NCBI GenBank assembly: GCA_964019135.1
Contig: OZ025260.1
Coordinates: 22,748,254 to 22,812,253 of the forward strand
Direction of reading: 5' to 3'
Source: Arenicola marina
Lineage: Eukaryota; Annelida; Polychaeta; Arenicolidae
DNA length: 64,000 nt
Positions 22,501-33,900 of this stretch are shown in pieces (positions within the stretch are counted from its first letter, which is position 1; each line of letters opens with the position of its first letter). A program made the translations under genes and the position numbers. The notes under the pieces are model-generated. The model had not been told where the DNA came from and searched no databases. It saw only the letters and a list, made by a program, of their open reading frames with translations.

Positions 22501-22989
22501 ACGAAGAACAGGATCGAGGTGTGCACGATCGACATGTACCAAGGGGACGAGAATGAGGTGGTCATCGTGTCCCTCGTCAGGTCCAATCCGCAAGGTCAAC
22601 GTGGTTTCCTCAACGTGCTCAACAGAAGGTGCGTCGCACAATCCCGGGCCAAAGCCGCCATGTACTTCATCGGCAACCTAGACACATTGCAAGGTAGTAA
22701 ACACTGGATGAGGTTGATTGAGGGGATGAAGATCAAAGGGACAGTGGACCGACAAATTAGCCTGCAATGCAGTCAACACCCCATGGTCTCCAGATTCTCC
22801 CCAAGAACGGCCGACGATATCCCGCTTGAAGGATTTTGCAGCTTAAAGTGCGGTCGTCAAATGCCTTGCGGAGAGCACGAATGTTCCGTAGTCTGCCAAA
22901 TAAGCCATCAACACGATGTTTGCAAGGAAAATGTTCAATTCCGTTTCGAGCGATGCGGTCATGATGGAGGCGAGATGCTGACAATATAG
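19573..22989 (+). CDS. ZNFX1-like: Middle part: ARM-like region, ZNFX1-type SF1 helicase, start of zinc region
   Basis: The first 380 or so residues match the N-terminal helical region of the ZNFX1 family (for example 'EAAPERARASAMLLKPL'). The SF1 helicase follows: Walker A GPPGTGKT at 20,776-20,799, 'LVLTYKNHALDEFL' (motif Ib-like), motif II VEEAAE at about 21,901, motif III GDHKQLRPQ at about 21,980, motif V DMYQGDENEVV at about 22,531, and motif VI NRRCVAQSRAK at about 22,621. These indicate an ATP-dependent RNA/DNA helicase of the UPF1/ZNFX1 group. A Cys/His-rich stretch starts near 22,768 (CSQHP, CSLKCGRQMPCGEHEC). The frame ends early at 22,987-22,989 because of a one-base shift near 22,971. 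All catalytic motifs are intact. An insertion between Walker A and motif II is acidic and differs strongly from the paralogue. Confidence 0.88.
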   Translation: MLLSLWRKSSFYGEMFKTLMKSLLRCRLFDVRRGRFKVYVEKIAALRRQSDSTPSTEALIQLREFFLICNEAAPERARASAMLLKPLVSPEEGCMERFLYDLLSVATKGSATSTADTQWDELPLVPARAELLEDPLDGHATLRPVKKKGKYESFEDYMDIYFRLLREECFHALKKGIRDYLSGTLDVRDMRVMTKVSLAGIHMATAAAWGSSGLAVALRLASGDDDKQKKKKKTKPTRSSSFMSGNLVCISPDGSFRDVIWAMVVKYVPEENLVIVEPCAEGNVIKDSDIIATLQWASDRAVLVESPTYYRAYQPVLRVLQEAKEENLPFSDVLLKAQQPIAPVYISSTTVHFSSVCTDGPPNALVEEYCESLYTQEGCTLDTSQETALRLALRRRVAVIQGPPGTGKTFIGCKLVEMLLPMSTRPPGPILVLTYKNHALDEFLKAVSPLADGNVVRIGGRSKAPTLAKYNLREQEISSTDKLQQKLRNIRDQVNNSQTKVADACRELEQSTIINFKRFVRYLSSHHLLALIQGRHWWDMRDMQLVSQRHEPKKTPVERVHKFLSKITSIDDVLNGDADSDEYADLQLLIHTSLEAWCPSKEDFNIVMQRFCSPIPAPESHMQARECEDDAVEDEMDDEEAFSDLHCKRINVEDFSTTDAKISDIDSQGKDIFGHARHVLRELSIAHYLNVKDPWELNREDRVFLVQCILLKEEEQAKRHLDTCLVEYKRACREQKELQTVRDVRVLRRRSVIAMTITGASIYNDMLQKVAPAIVIVEEAAEVLEPQLIAALGSHTQHLILIGDHKQLRPQVESYALTKDFHLDISLMERLINNGIEHASLEMQNRMRPEFAELLKDIYPKLQSNHARVDGNKKPDCVAHSMFFWDHDDPECNERSPTNEGEAKRAVKLALFLLQQGYQPKHITILAPYRGQVSLIRKMVMQAQQDHPSIFQLYKDTMVLSEEPYRRHRSSTQQTVTKNRIEVCTIDMYQGDENEVVIVSLVRSNPQGQRGFLNVLNRRCVAQSRAKAAMYFIGNLDTLQGSKHWMRLIEGMKIKGTVDRQISLQCSQHPMVSRFSPRTADDIPLEGFCSLKCGRQMPCGEHECSVVCQISHQHDVCKENVQFRFERCGHDGGEMLTI

Positions 22990-24584
22990 AATGTCAGGAG
23001 CGGGTTGAATTCATCTTTGAACAGTGCGAGCACGCCGGCTGGAAATATTGCTCTGAGAACACGTCCAGTAGAATGTGTGACAAGGAAGTCACCTTTCAGT
23101 TTCAGAACTGCTCACATGTCGGGAAAAGGTTATGCTACGAGCGCGAGGACTCACGTACATGCACTGAGCCGTGTGTTCGAAAACTACCGTGCGATCACCT
23201 TTGCTCGAAGAAATGTGGTCAGGTCTGCGTCCCCAAAGAATGCGACGAATGTGACAAGATTCGCCAGGAGGAAGCGAAGAAGAGAAGAGTAATGGAGACG
23301 AAGCTTCGTATCGAAGCTCGACAAGATGCCCAGAAGCACTTAGATGAGCTGCGAGGTGTTATTGATATGGATGGACTCAGTAAACTAGAGCTCATGGACG
23401 CAGGAGATACGGCGGCTAAGTACGATGATGTCATAGACAGGGTGAAAAGGTACATGCCGCCAGGAAAAGATTGGTTTCCTGTTGTCACCAAGATAGAGGA
23501 AGTCACGCACAGAACGCTTGAAAGGCGATGGCTGACTCAAAAGGTTGCCGCTATAGACCCCAGATATAGCGAGCTTAAGTTCTATGAAACTAGCGCCGAA
23601 TCCACGGAAGCCATCGCCAAAGAGGGCTTTAAACTGCCGCCGAGTGAGGGTCGCCCGTTCGGAGCCGGCATCTGTTTCACCAGTTCTTCCAGAAACGGTG
23701 TTCAGGCCAAGCAAACGAAGGGGTCCAGCATGCTACTGCTGTGTGAGGTTCTCCTCGGCAAGGTGCTAAACGTGACCGATCCGCAGCCGGATATGACCAG
23801 AGATAAGTTAAAGAGCAGAGGTTACGATTCGTTATACGCCAAACGAGGCGGCCTCTACGACGAATTTGTCGTATACCACAAGAATCAGGCAATCCCAAAA
23901 TACATTGTGTATTACTCCGCGACTCCGTATGGCTCTGTCCTTCTAGGAGAGCAAATACGGGCACTGGACGACAAGGTACGGAACTCGGAGGAGATGTACC
24001 ACAGGAACATTACACCGGCACGTCACGTGGCACAGGATGACCCCATGGACTTCCACTTCCGGATGGCGGAGTCACAGTTTCTGCGCCTGATGTGGAGAGA
24101 TGGGTCCGTAAGTTCAAAACGTACGGGCCATGGACAGACTTATAAAATCAAATCTGTAGACCTCTACCTGAATCCTCCACTGATGCAGAAGTTCACGGCG
24201 AAGGAAGACGAATTGAAGAAGCGCAGAATCCCCGATGAGTCTCAACCGGTCTTGGCATTCCATGGCACAAATGCCGATGTGCAAAGCATCGTACGAGAGA
24301 ACTTCAGAATGGACAAAATAAAGCGGGGTCTTTACGGAAATGGTATATACTTCTCCGAGTTTCCGGATGTTAGCATGGGTTATGGAGGTCAGTTGCTGCT
24401 CTGTAAGGTCTTGCCTGGAAAGAGTTACGACTGTACCGGAAGCATGTCGGGGGCGACCTGTAAGCCTGGGTTCGACTCCCACCGCGTGCAAAAGGACGCT
24501 GAGGGGAGAGGGGAAATGTTGGTCATTTTTGATCCGGACCAAATCCTGCCTCTCTATGTTATTAACTATGAGATGAGAAACTAG
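22971..24584 (+). CDS. C-terminal part: NFX1-type zinc region, degenerate ART1, ART2
   Basis: In the frame running through 22,971 the protein continues with CEHAGWKYC, CSHVGKRLC and CVRKLPCDHLCSKKCGQVC, typical NFX1-type Cys/His spacing, then a charged helix. ART1 spans about 23,400-23,925. Its usual HGT is YET (the His position is Tyr at 23,583-23,585) and its GIYFAS is GICFTS (Cys at 23,673-23,675), while the Glu of DEFVVY is kept, so NAD+ binding is probably lost. ART2 (about 24,180-24,570) keeps FHGT (His 24,261) and GIYFSEF (Tyr 24,348) and has Met at the third triad position (EMLVIF), a pattern of mono-ADP-ribosylating or inactive PARPs. It ends at a TAG after 'YVINYEMRN'. Confidence 0.85.
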   Translation, partial: RDADNIECQERVEFIFEQCEHAGWKYCSENTSSRMCDKEVTFQFQNCSHVGKRLCYEREDSRTCTEPCVRKLPCDHLCSKKCGQVCVPKECDECDKIRQEEAKKRRVMETKLRIEARQDAQKHLDELRGVIDMDGLSKLELMDAGDTAAKYDDVIDRVKRYMPPGKDWFPVVTKIEEVTHRTLERRWLTQKVAAIDPRYSELKFYETSAESTEAIAKEGFKLPPSEGRPFGAGICFTSSSRNGVQAKQTKGSSMLLLCEVLLGKVLNVTDPQPDMTRDKLKSRGYDSLYAKRGGLYDEFVVYHKNQAIPKYIVYYSATPYGSVLLGEQIRALDDKVRNSEEMYHRNITPARHVAQDDPMDFHFRMAESQFLRLMWRDGSVSSKRTGHGQTYKIKSVDLYLNPPLMQKFTAKEDELKKRRIPDESQPVLAFHGTNADVQSIVRENFRMDKIKRGLYGNGIYFSEFPDVSMGYGGQLLLCKVLPGKSYDCTGSMSGATCKPGFDSHRVQKDAEGRGEMLVIFDPDQILPLYVINYEMRN

Positions 24585-24740
24585 ATGTTTTCGCGAAAGA
24601 AAGCACTTCAGGCCGAGCTGCTCATATGAGGCGCCATACAGCCAAGCTGTCAATATGGGATGTCGCTTGGCTGCACTCTTCAAATGGCCCTCTCCAAAAA
24701 AGTATTATTCCATATATGCCTGGCCAAAAGGCTTCATGGT
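24585..24740 (+). other. 3' flank of the plus-strand gene copy
   Basis: Partly similar to the reverse complement of 50,990-51,220: 'catatgaggcgccatacagc' here versus 'catatgaggcaccttatagc' there. No clear AATAAA signal is seen before the satellite begins. Confidence 0.4.
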
Positions 24741-25815
24741 CAAATGCTGCCACCCAAAGTCGATGTTTGTCATATGCCACGACATACGGCTGATCTTTGT
24801 ATATGCCGCGACCAAAAGCTGATCTTTGTATATGCCGCGACCTAAAGCCGTTCTTCGTATATGGGTCGACCTAAAGCCATATATGCCGGGCCAAAAGGCT
24901 TCATGGTCAAATGCTGCGACCCAAAGCCGATATTTGTCATATGCCACGACATAAAGCTGATCTCTGTATATGCCGCGACTCAAAGCTGATTTTTGCATAT
25001 GCCGCGACTCGAAGCTCATATTTGTACATGCCGCGACTTTTAGCTTATATTTATTTGTACATGCCGCGACCTAAACCTATTCTTTGTTTATGCCGCGACC
25101 TAAACCTATTCTTTGTTCATGCCGCGACCTAAAAGTATTCTTTGTTCATGCCGCGACCTAAACCTATTCTTTGTTCATGCCCCGACCTAAACCTATTCTT
25201 TGTAATGCCGCGACTTAAGCATATTCCTTGTTCATGCCGCGACCTAAACCTATTTTTGTACCTGCCGCGACCTACAGCTGGCCTAATCTGACCCATGTAA
25301 ATTGCAGACATGTCTCATACGGACAAGCTGTTGCGTGTCTACATCATTAACTATGAGTGCGCGGAATATGGTGGTTTAGTCACTAATTTCAGTTTGTCGA
25401 GTTTCCGAATGTTAGCATGGGTTACGGAGGTCAGCTGCTGCTCTGTCAGGTCTTGCCTGGAAAGAGTTACGACTGTACCGGAAGCATGTCGGGGGCGACC
25501 TGTCAGCCTGGTCAAATGCTGCGACCCAAAGGCGATGTTTGTCAAATGCGGCGATCTGAAGCTGATCTTTGTATATGCCGCGACCTAAACCTGCCCTTGG
25601 TACAGGCCGCGACATAAAGATGATCTTTGTATATGCCGCAACCTAAAGCTGATCTTTGTATATGCCGCGACCTAAAGCTGATATTTGTATATGCCGTGAC
25701 CTAAAGCTGATCTTTGTATATGCCGTAACTTAAAGCTGATCTTTTTATATGCCGCGACCTAAAGCTGATCTTTGTATATGCCGCGAGCTAAAGCTGATCT
25801 TTGTATATGCCGTGA
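24741..25815 (-). repeat. 29-bp satellite array, inverted relative to the other arrays
   Basis: The plus strand reads 'tatgccgcgacctaaagctg' followed by 'atctttgta', the reverse complement of the monomer at 5,271-6,350 and 49,503-50,960. Because the adjacent gene is also inverted, satellite and gene keep the same relative orientation. The array is interrupted at about 25,320-25,515 by gene fragments. Confidence 0.92.
25326..25512 (+). pseudogene. Scrap of ART2 inside the satellite
   Basis: Positions 25,398-25,512 encode a piece matching the second ART domain (FPNVSMGYGGQLLLCQVLPG, then SYDCTGSMSGATCQPG). About 40 bases earlier, 25,326-25,358 resembles the gene's last codons (YIINYE). The two pieces are in the wrong order. 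Their residues (PNV, CQV, CQPG) agree with the pseudogene at 6,625-8,107 rather than with the adjacent gene (PDV, CKV, CKPG). It is too short to function. Confidence 0.8.
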
Positions 25816-27974
25816 TGATGTAACATTGTTATACTTTTGCGTTGGATGTATGCAATGAACCCATATAAAAAGTAGTTAGACTCAACCATGCAGACAGCTA
25901 CAAACAGTGAGAAGCTTCTTGAGTGATTTATACTTTATCGTCGACGTTGCGTGTCACCTTGACTCATGGCTTCTCGTCAACCACTAATTAATTCTCCGAT
26001 ATAGTGACGTCATAACCGCATTCTCCTGGCACTGCTTTCTCTGATTGTTTATTCCAGGTGTTTGTAAACTACATATAGCGTCGAGGTAATGTTTATGATT
26101 TAACATCGAGGTTTTGCTGTATGACATTAGAAGTAATGGCGCTGATTATGTGAACATACCGTGTAGTGCATGATGATGTCCATAATCAATGGGTCACGTG
26201 GTTAATCATGCGATACCGGGGCAAGAGGGTGTCAGTTGCGATTTCGTCGTTGATAATTTTACTATTTGTAGGCCTGATTATAGTATATTGTATTGATATG
26301 AAATATTAAAGTGTAATGCAGTTTTCTGTAGAGCTTCTGATTAAAAGTAAGATGGCGGCTAGGAGGATTCGAAGTCATTCTTCATCTGTGTCGAGTCACG
26401 TCGTAAAAAGTGTGTTTTTAATGTTTGTGTTTATTGTATTCGCGTTAAAAATGGGATATTGCTTGGTGGTTAACGTACTTCAGCCATACCGCCCCCCCCC
26501 CTCTCGCCTACTACCGCCACCACCTCAAATACCGATCAGCCTATCCTTTACAGTTGCAAGCCTTCTAAGTCGTCCTGCTTGCGCGGTGAAGGGGTGCGGA
26601 TGACACACCTAACGCCCTCTGGCGACACAGTCCGCCCTATTGCGAGAACGTTGTTCAACGTTTTTACAAAGCTGGTGGAGGAGGGAGGGGGCGTAGGGGG
26701 GCGGGCGGCGTTGGCAGAGGGTTCTTATCATATCTGTTTGACTGGGGTTCAAAGTGCGACTCCAGGCGCCTAGATGGCGCATATTGGTGTCCCAGGGGAG
26801 ATACTGACTGGAAAACTGTATGTTACATTATGTAGTACGCATATATATAGACGTTGCCTACTGATGTCGTTAGATAAATCGTGTGGGTTGGCAAGGTGCG
26901 TTATATGGTATAGAGAGACGGCATCAAGTAATTTTCAGTTAACTAATAATCAATACGTTGTATAATCAAAGCGTTGTTCGTCATCGTTTCCATGCTCGTC
27001 ACCCCGATTTGACGAGCGGTAATCCCTGAAATAGTCTTCATTCATTAAATGAATAAAAGTTTATTGGAATCCGCCTCATTGTATTATTCATTTGCTACCG
27101 TTCATGCATATGAGTAATATGCAAGATTTTGTCTAATCATCGTGCCTTTTTTTTAATTCACCCCCCCCCCCCCCTCCACCTACCCATACACAGACACCCC
27201 ACACACACGCCTTTGTATTACGGGCAAAAATCGGACAGGGCTCGCCTATAGTTTGGCCCATCCTACAGCCAAAGCACTGGGGCTACCCATGTATATATGC
27301 ACAGTGAGTGTGGAGCGATACACTGGGCGAGTGGTCGGTATTTGACACTCGCATGATTTATCCCCTTATCTCAGCAGCTGCATGCGGCGGGTTAACTCAA
27401 GGCCTGATAAAGATTGCTCAATGCCTCCCTTCCTCCACCCATCCATCCATTCATTCATGCGGTGATATCATCATATCGTCGCGCCCATTATACCGTGGAC
27501 CAGTTCCTGGGAGACCAGACCTGTTGCCTGAAGGGCCGGGTGGTACACTTGTTGGTCTCTCTATTCACGTGGTAATACATACCCCCCCCCCCCTCCCTCC
27601 CCTACCCCCACACTATCCTGAATGGGGTGGGGTGGATCTCTTCTTCCCCCTCCACCCCCCCCCCACCCTCCTTCATGAACTATGCCATCAAGCTCCCCGT
27701 ACGGTGGCGCTACGAATACCCCGCTTTTACCGCTGCTGTCGGCTGGGGGCATATTTCAGGATTCTTGAAAAACGGACAAATCAGCTGTAATTTCTTACAA
27801 CATTATAATTGTCAAGAATAAAACATAAAAATAAGGAGCTCTGTTATAATACAGCAAAATACGCCTTGTACCATTTTGAAAAAGTTATAATTAAGAGCGA
27901 ACTCTTTCATTTCATCACCTATCAATTTGCGCAGCGCCGCCCTGGCGAGGGAGTGTGAAAATGCATCGAGGAAG
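25816..27974. other. Stretch without a recognisable gene
   Basis: Mixed sequence with C tracts near 26,491, 27,163, 27,583 and 27,653. A 95-codon frame at 26,316-26,603 has one hydrophobic segment but no recognisable family and runs into a C tract. A short match, 'acggtggcgctacg' (27,700), also occurs at 8,130. Confidence 0.45.
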
Positions 27975-30900
27975 TAGGAGCAAACAGAGATAAAATGGAG
28001 CCCTGTCGGAGTGAGTCGAAGGCAGAGAGGGATATAATGGAGCCCTGGCCGAGTGAGTAGAAGGCAGAGCGGGATATAATGTAGCCCTGGCGGAGTGAGT
28101 AGAAGGTAGAGAGGGATATAATGCAGCCCTGGCGGAGTGAGTCGAAGGCAGAGAGGGATATAATGCAGCCCTGGCGGAGTGAGTCGAAGGCAGAGAGGGA
28201 TATAATGGAGCCCTGGTGGAGTGAGTCGTAGGCAGAGAGGGATATAATGGAGCCCTGGCGGAGTGAGTCGAAGGCAGAGAGGGATATAATGGAGCCCTGG
28301 TGGAGTGAGTCGTAGGCAGAGAGGGATATAATGGAGCCCTGGCGGAGTGAGTAGAAGGCAGAGAGGGATATAATGCAGCCCTGTCGGAGTGAGTCGAAGG
28401 CAGAGAGAGATATAATGCAGCCCTGGCGGAGTGAGTCGAAGGCAGAGAGGGATATAATGGAGCCCTGGCGGAGTGAGTCGAAGGCAGAGAGGGGTATAAT
28501 GTAGCCCTGGCGGAGTGAGTAGAAGGTAGAGAGGGATATAATGCAGCCCTGGCGGAGTGAGTCGAAGGCAGAGAGGGATATAATGGAGCCCTGGCGGAGT
28601 GAGTAGAAGGCAGAGAGGGATATAATGCAGCCCTGGCGGAGTGAGTCGAAGGCAGAGAGGGATATAATGGAGCCCTGTCGGAGTGAGTAGAAGGCAGAGA
28701 GGGATATAATGGAGCCCTGGCGGAGTGAGTCGAAGGCAGAGAGGGATATAATGCAGCCTTGGCGGAGTGAGTCGAAGGCAGAGAGGGATATAATGCAGCC
28801 TTGGCGGAATGAGTCGAAGGCAGAGAGGGATATAATGGAGCCCTGGCGGAGTGAGTCGAAGGCAGAGAGGGATATAATGCAGCCCTGGCGGAGTGAGTCG
28901 AAGGCAGAGAGGGATATAATGGAGCCCTGTCGGAGTGAGTAGAAGGCATAGAGGGATATAATGCAGCCCTGGCGGAGTGAGTAGAAGGCAGAGAGGGATA
29001 TAATGCAGCCCTGGCGGAGTGGGTAGAAGGCAGAGAGGGATATAATGCAGCCCTGGCGGAGTGAGTCGAAGGCAGAGAGGGATATAATGGAGCCCTGGAG
29101 GAGTGAGTAGAAGGCAGAGAGGGATATAATGCAGCCCTGTCGGAGTGAGTCGAAGGCAGAGAGGGATATAATGGAGCCCTGGCGGAGTGAGTCGAAGGCA
29201 GAGAGGGATATAATGGAGCCCTGGCGGAGTGAGTAGAAGGCAGAGAGGGATATAATGGAGCCCTGGCGGAGTGAGCAGAAGGCAGAGCGGGATATAATGG
29301 AGCCCTGGCGGAGTGAGTCGAAGGCGGAGAGGGATATAATGGAGCCCTGTCGGAGTGAGTCGAAGGCGGAGAGGGATATAATGCAGCCCTGGCGGAGTGA
29401 GTAGAAGGCACAGAAGGATATAATGGAGTCCTAGCGGAGTGAGTAGAAGGCAGAGAGGGATATAATGCAGCCCTGTCGGAATGAGTCGAAGGCAGAGATG
29501 GATATAATGCAGCCCTGGCGGAGTGAGTAGAAGGCAGAGAGGGATATAATGCAGCCCTGAGGGAGTGAGTAGAAGGCAGAGAGGGATATAATGGAGCCCT
29601 GTCGGAGTGAGTCGAAGGCAGAGAGGGATATAATGCAGCCCTGTCGGAATGAGTCGAAGGCAGAGATGGATATAATGCAGCCCTGGCGGAGTGAGTAGAA
29701 GGCAGAGAGGGATATAATGCAGCCCTGGCGGAGTGAGCAGAAGGCAGAGAGGGATATAATGGAGCCCTGTCGGAGTGAGTCGAAGGCAGAGAGGGATATA
29801 ATGCAGCCCTGGCGGAGTGAGTAGAAGGCAGAGAGGGATATAATGCAGCCCTGGCGGAGTGAGTAGAAGGCAGAGAAGGATATAATGCAGCCCTGGCGGA
29901 GAGAGTAGAAGGCAGAGAGGGATATAATGCAGCCCTGGCGGAGTGAGTCGAAGGCAGAGAGGGATATAATGCAGCCCTGGCGGAGTGAGTCGAAGGCAGA
30001 GAGGGATATAATGCAGCCCTGGCGGAGTCAGTAGAAGGCAGAGAGGGATATAATGCAGCCGTGGCGGAGTGAGTCGAAGGCAGAGAGGGATATAATGGAG
30101 CCCTGGCGGAGTGAGTAGAAGGCAGGGAGGGATATAATGCAGCCCTGTCGGAGTGAGTCGAAGGCAGAGAGGGATATAATGCAGCCTTGGCGGAGTGAGT
30201 CGAAGGCAGAGAGGGATATAATGGAGCCCTGGCGGAGTGAGTCGAAGGCCGAGAGGGACATAATGCAGCCCTGGCGGAGTGAGTCGAAGGCAGAGAGGGA
30301 TATAATGGAGCCCTGGCGGAGTGAGTCGAAGGCAGAAAGGGATATAATGCAGCCCTGGCGGAGTGAGTCGAAGGCAGAGAGGGATATAATGCAGCCCTGG
30401 CGGAGTGAGTAGAAGGCAGAGAGGGATATAATGCAGCCCTGGCGGAGTGAGTCGAAGGCAGGGAGGGATATAATGCAGCCCTGGCGGAGTGAGTCGAAGG
30501 CAGAGCGGGATATAATGGAGCCCTGGCGGAGTGAGTCGTAGGCAGAGAGGGATATAATGGAGCCCTGTCGGAGTGAGTTCAAGGCATAGAGGGATGTAAT
30601 GCAGCCCTGGCGGTGCGAGTCGTAGGCAGAGCGGGATATAATGCGGCGCTGGCGGAGTGAGTAGAAGGCAGAGAGGGATATAATGGAGCCCTGGCGGAGT
30701 GAGTAGAAGGCAGAGAGGGATATAATGCAGCCCTGTCGGAATGAGTCGAAGGCAGAGGTGGATATAATGCAGCCCTGGCGGAGTGAGTCGAAGGCAGAGA
30801 GGGATATAATGGAGCCCTGGCGGAGTGAGTCGAAGGCAGAGAGGGATATAATGCAGCCCTGGCGGAGTGAGTAGAAGGCAGAGAGGGATATAATGGAGCC

Positions 30901-33900
30901 CTGGCGGAGTGAGTCGAAGGCAGAGAGGGATATAATGCAGCCCTGGCGGAGTGAGTAGAAGGCAGGGAGGGATATAATGCAGCCCTGGCGGAGTGAGTCG
31001 AAGGCAGAGAGGGATATAATGAAGCCCGGCCAGAGTGAGTCGAAGGCATAGAGGGATATAATGCAGCCCTGGCGGAGTGAGTCGAAGGCAGAGAGGGATA
31101 TAATGGAGCCCTGGCGGAGTGAGTAGAAGGCAGAGAGGGATATAATGCAGCCCTGGCGGAGTGACTAGAAGGCAGAGAGGGATATAATGGAGCCCTGGCG
31201 GAGTGAGTCGAAGGCAGAGAGGGATATAATGCAGCCCTGGCGGAGTGAGTAGAAGGCAGAGAGGGATATAATGGAGCCCTGGCGGAGTGAGTCGAAGGCA
31301 GAGAGGGATATAATGCAGCCCTGGCGGAGTGAGTCGAAGGCAGAGAGGGATATAATGAAGCCCGGCCAGAGTGAGTCGAAGGCATAGAGGGATATAATGC
31401 AGCCCTGGCGGAGTGAGTCGAAGGCAGAGAGGGATATAATGGAGCCCTGGCGGAGTGAGTCGAAGGCAGAGAGGGATATAATGCAGCCCTGGCGGAGTGA
31501 GTAGAAGGCAGAGAGGGATATAATGGAGCCCTGGCGGAGTGAGTCGAAGGCAGAGAGGGATATAATGCAGCCCTGGCGGAGTGAGTAGAAGGCAGAGAGG
31601 GATATAATGGAGCCCTGGCGGAGTGAGTCGAAGGCAGAGAGGGATATAATGCAGCCCTGGCGGAGTGAGTCGAAGGCAGAGAGGGATATAATGAAGCCCG
31701 GCCAGAGTGAGTCGAAGGCATAGAGGGATATAATGCAGCCCTGGCGGAGTGAGTCGAAGGCAGAGAGGGATATAATGGAGCCCTGGCGGAGTGAGTCGAA
31801 GGCAGAGAGGGATATAATGCAGCCCTGGCGGAGTGAGTAGAAGGCAGAGAGGGATATAATGGAGCCCTGGCGGAGTGAGTCGAAGGCAGAGAGGGATATA
31901 ATGCAGCCCTGGCGGAGTGAGTAGAAGGCAGAGAGGGATATAATGGAGCCCTGGCGGAGTGAGTCGAAGGCAGAGAGGGATATAATGCAGCCCTGGCGGA
32001 GTGAGTAGAAGGCAGGGAGGGATATAATGCAGCCCTGGCGGAGTGAGTCGAAGGCAGAGAGGGATATAATGAAGCCCGGCCAGAGTGAGTCGAAGGCATA
32101 GAGGGATATAATGCAGCCCTGGCGGAGTGAGTCGAAGGCAGAGAGGGATATAATGGAGCCCTGGCGGAGTGAGTAGAAGGCAGAGAGGGATATAATGCAG
32201 CCCTGTCGGAGTGAGTCGAAGGCAGAGAGTGATATAATGAAGCCCTGGCGGAGTGAGTAGAAGGCAGAGAGGGATATAATGGAGCCCTGGCGGAGTGAGT
32301 AGAAGGCAGAGAGGGATATAATGGAGCCCTGGCGGAGTGAGCAGAAGGCAGAGAGGGATATAATGGAGCCCTGGCGGAGTGAGTAGAAGGCAGAGAGGGA
32401 TATAATGGAGCCCTGGTGGAGTGAGTCGAAGGCAGAGAGGGATATAATGGAGCCCTGGCGGAGTGAGTAGAAGGCAGAGAGGGATATAATGGAGCCCTGG
32501 CGGAGTGAGTAGAAGGCAGAAAGGGATATAATGGAGCCCTGGTGGAGTGAGTAGAAGGCAGAGAGGGATATACTGGAGTCCTGGCGGAGTGAGTCGAAGG
32601 CAGAGAGGGATATAATGCAGCCCTGGCGGAGTGAGTAGAAGGCAGAGAGGGATATAATGCAGCCCTGGCGGAGTGAGTCGAAGGCAGAGAGGGATATAAT
32701 GGAGCCCTGGCGGAGTGAGTAGACGGCAGAGAAGGATATAATGGAGCCCTGGCGGAGTGAGTAGAAGGTAGAGAAGGATATAATGGAGCCCTGGCGAAGT
32801 GAGTAGAAGGCAGAGCGGGATATAATGGAGCCCTGGCGGAGTGAGTAGAAGGCAGAGAGGGATATAATGGAGTCCTGGCGGAGTGAGTAGAAGGCAGAGA
32901 GGGATATAATGCAGCCCTGTCGGAGTGAGTCGAAGGCAGAGAGGGATATAATGCAGCCTTGGCGGAGTGAGTCGAAGGCAGAGAGGGATATAATGCAGCC
33001 CTGGCGGAGTGAGTCGAAGGCCGAGAGGGATATAATGCAGCCCTGGCGGAGTGAGTCGAAGGCAGAGAGGGATATAATGGAGCCCTGGCGGAGTGAGTCG
33101 AAGGCAGAGAGGGATATAATGCAGCCCTGGCGGAGTGAGTCGAAGGCAGAGAGGGATATAATGAAGCCCGGCCAGAGTGAGTCGAAGGCATAGAGGGATA
33201 TAATGCAGCCCTGGCGGAGTGAGTCGAAGGCAGAGAGGGATATAATGGAGCCCTGGCGGAGTGAGTCGAAGGCAGAGAGGGATATAATGCAGCCCTGGCG
33301 GAGTGAGTAGAAGGCAGAGAGGGATATAATGGAGCCCTGGCGGAGTGAGTCGAAGGCAGAGAGGGATATAATGCAGCCCTGGCGGAGTGAGTAGAAGGCA
33401 GAGAGGGATATAATGGAGCCCTGGCGGAGGAGTCGAAGGCAGAGAGGGATATAATGCAGCCCTGGCGGAGTGAGTCGAAGGCAGAGAGGGATATAATGAA
33501 GCCCGGCCAGAGTGAGTCGAAGGCATAGAGGGATATAATGCAGCCCTGGCGGAGTGAGTCGAAGGCAGAGAGGGATATAATGGAGCCCTGGCGGAGTGAG
33601 TCGAAGGCAGAGAGGGATATAATGCAGCCCTGGCGGAGTGAGTAGAAGGCAGAGAGGGATATAATGGAGCCCTGGCGGAGTGAGTCGAAGGCAGAGAGGG
33701 ATATAATGCAGCCCTGGCGGAGTGAGTAGAAGGCAGAGAGGGATATAATGGAGCCCTGGCGGAGTGAGTCGAAGGCAGAGAGGGATATAATGCAGCCCTG
33801 GCGGAGTGAGTAGAAGGCAGGGAGGGATATAATGCAGCCCTGGCGGAGTGAGTCGAAGGCAGAGAGGGATATAATGAAGCCCGGCCAGAGTGAGTCGAAG

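Larger units (their letters stand above)
17910..24584 (+). pseudogene. ZNFX1-like: Second full-length ZNFX1-ART family copy, interrupted by three single-base frame changes
   Basis: Taken as a whole this is a colinear, intron-free relative of the intact gene at 51,238-57,588. It has a basic N-terminus, cold-shock-like domain, tyrosine-serine-proline heptads, ARM-like region, ZNFX1 helicase, NFX1-type zinc region, ART1 and ART2. The reading frame steps by minus one base three times: near 18,925, 19,564 and 22,971. Between the breaks each frame is fully open and matches the paralogue, which suggests recent decay, assembly errors or small unrecognised introns rather than old pseudogenisation. ART1 has also lost two of its three signature residues (see the last piece). 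The same 29-bp satellite as for the other copies follows it. Confidence is high for the family, lower for whether it still makes protein. Confidence 0.85.

Noticed and set aside
26316..26603. Small membrane protein candidate
   Set aside because: One hydrophobic stretch followed by a C-tract-derived proline run; no family resemblance and no supporting signal.
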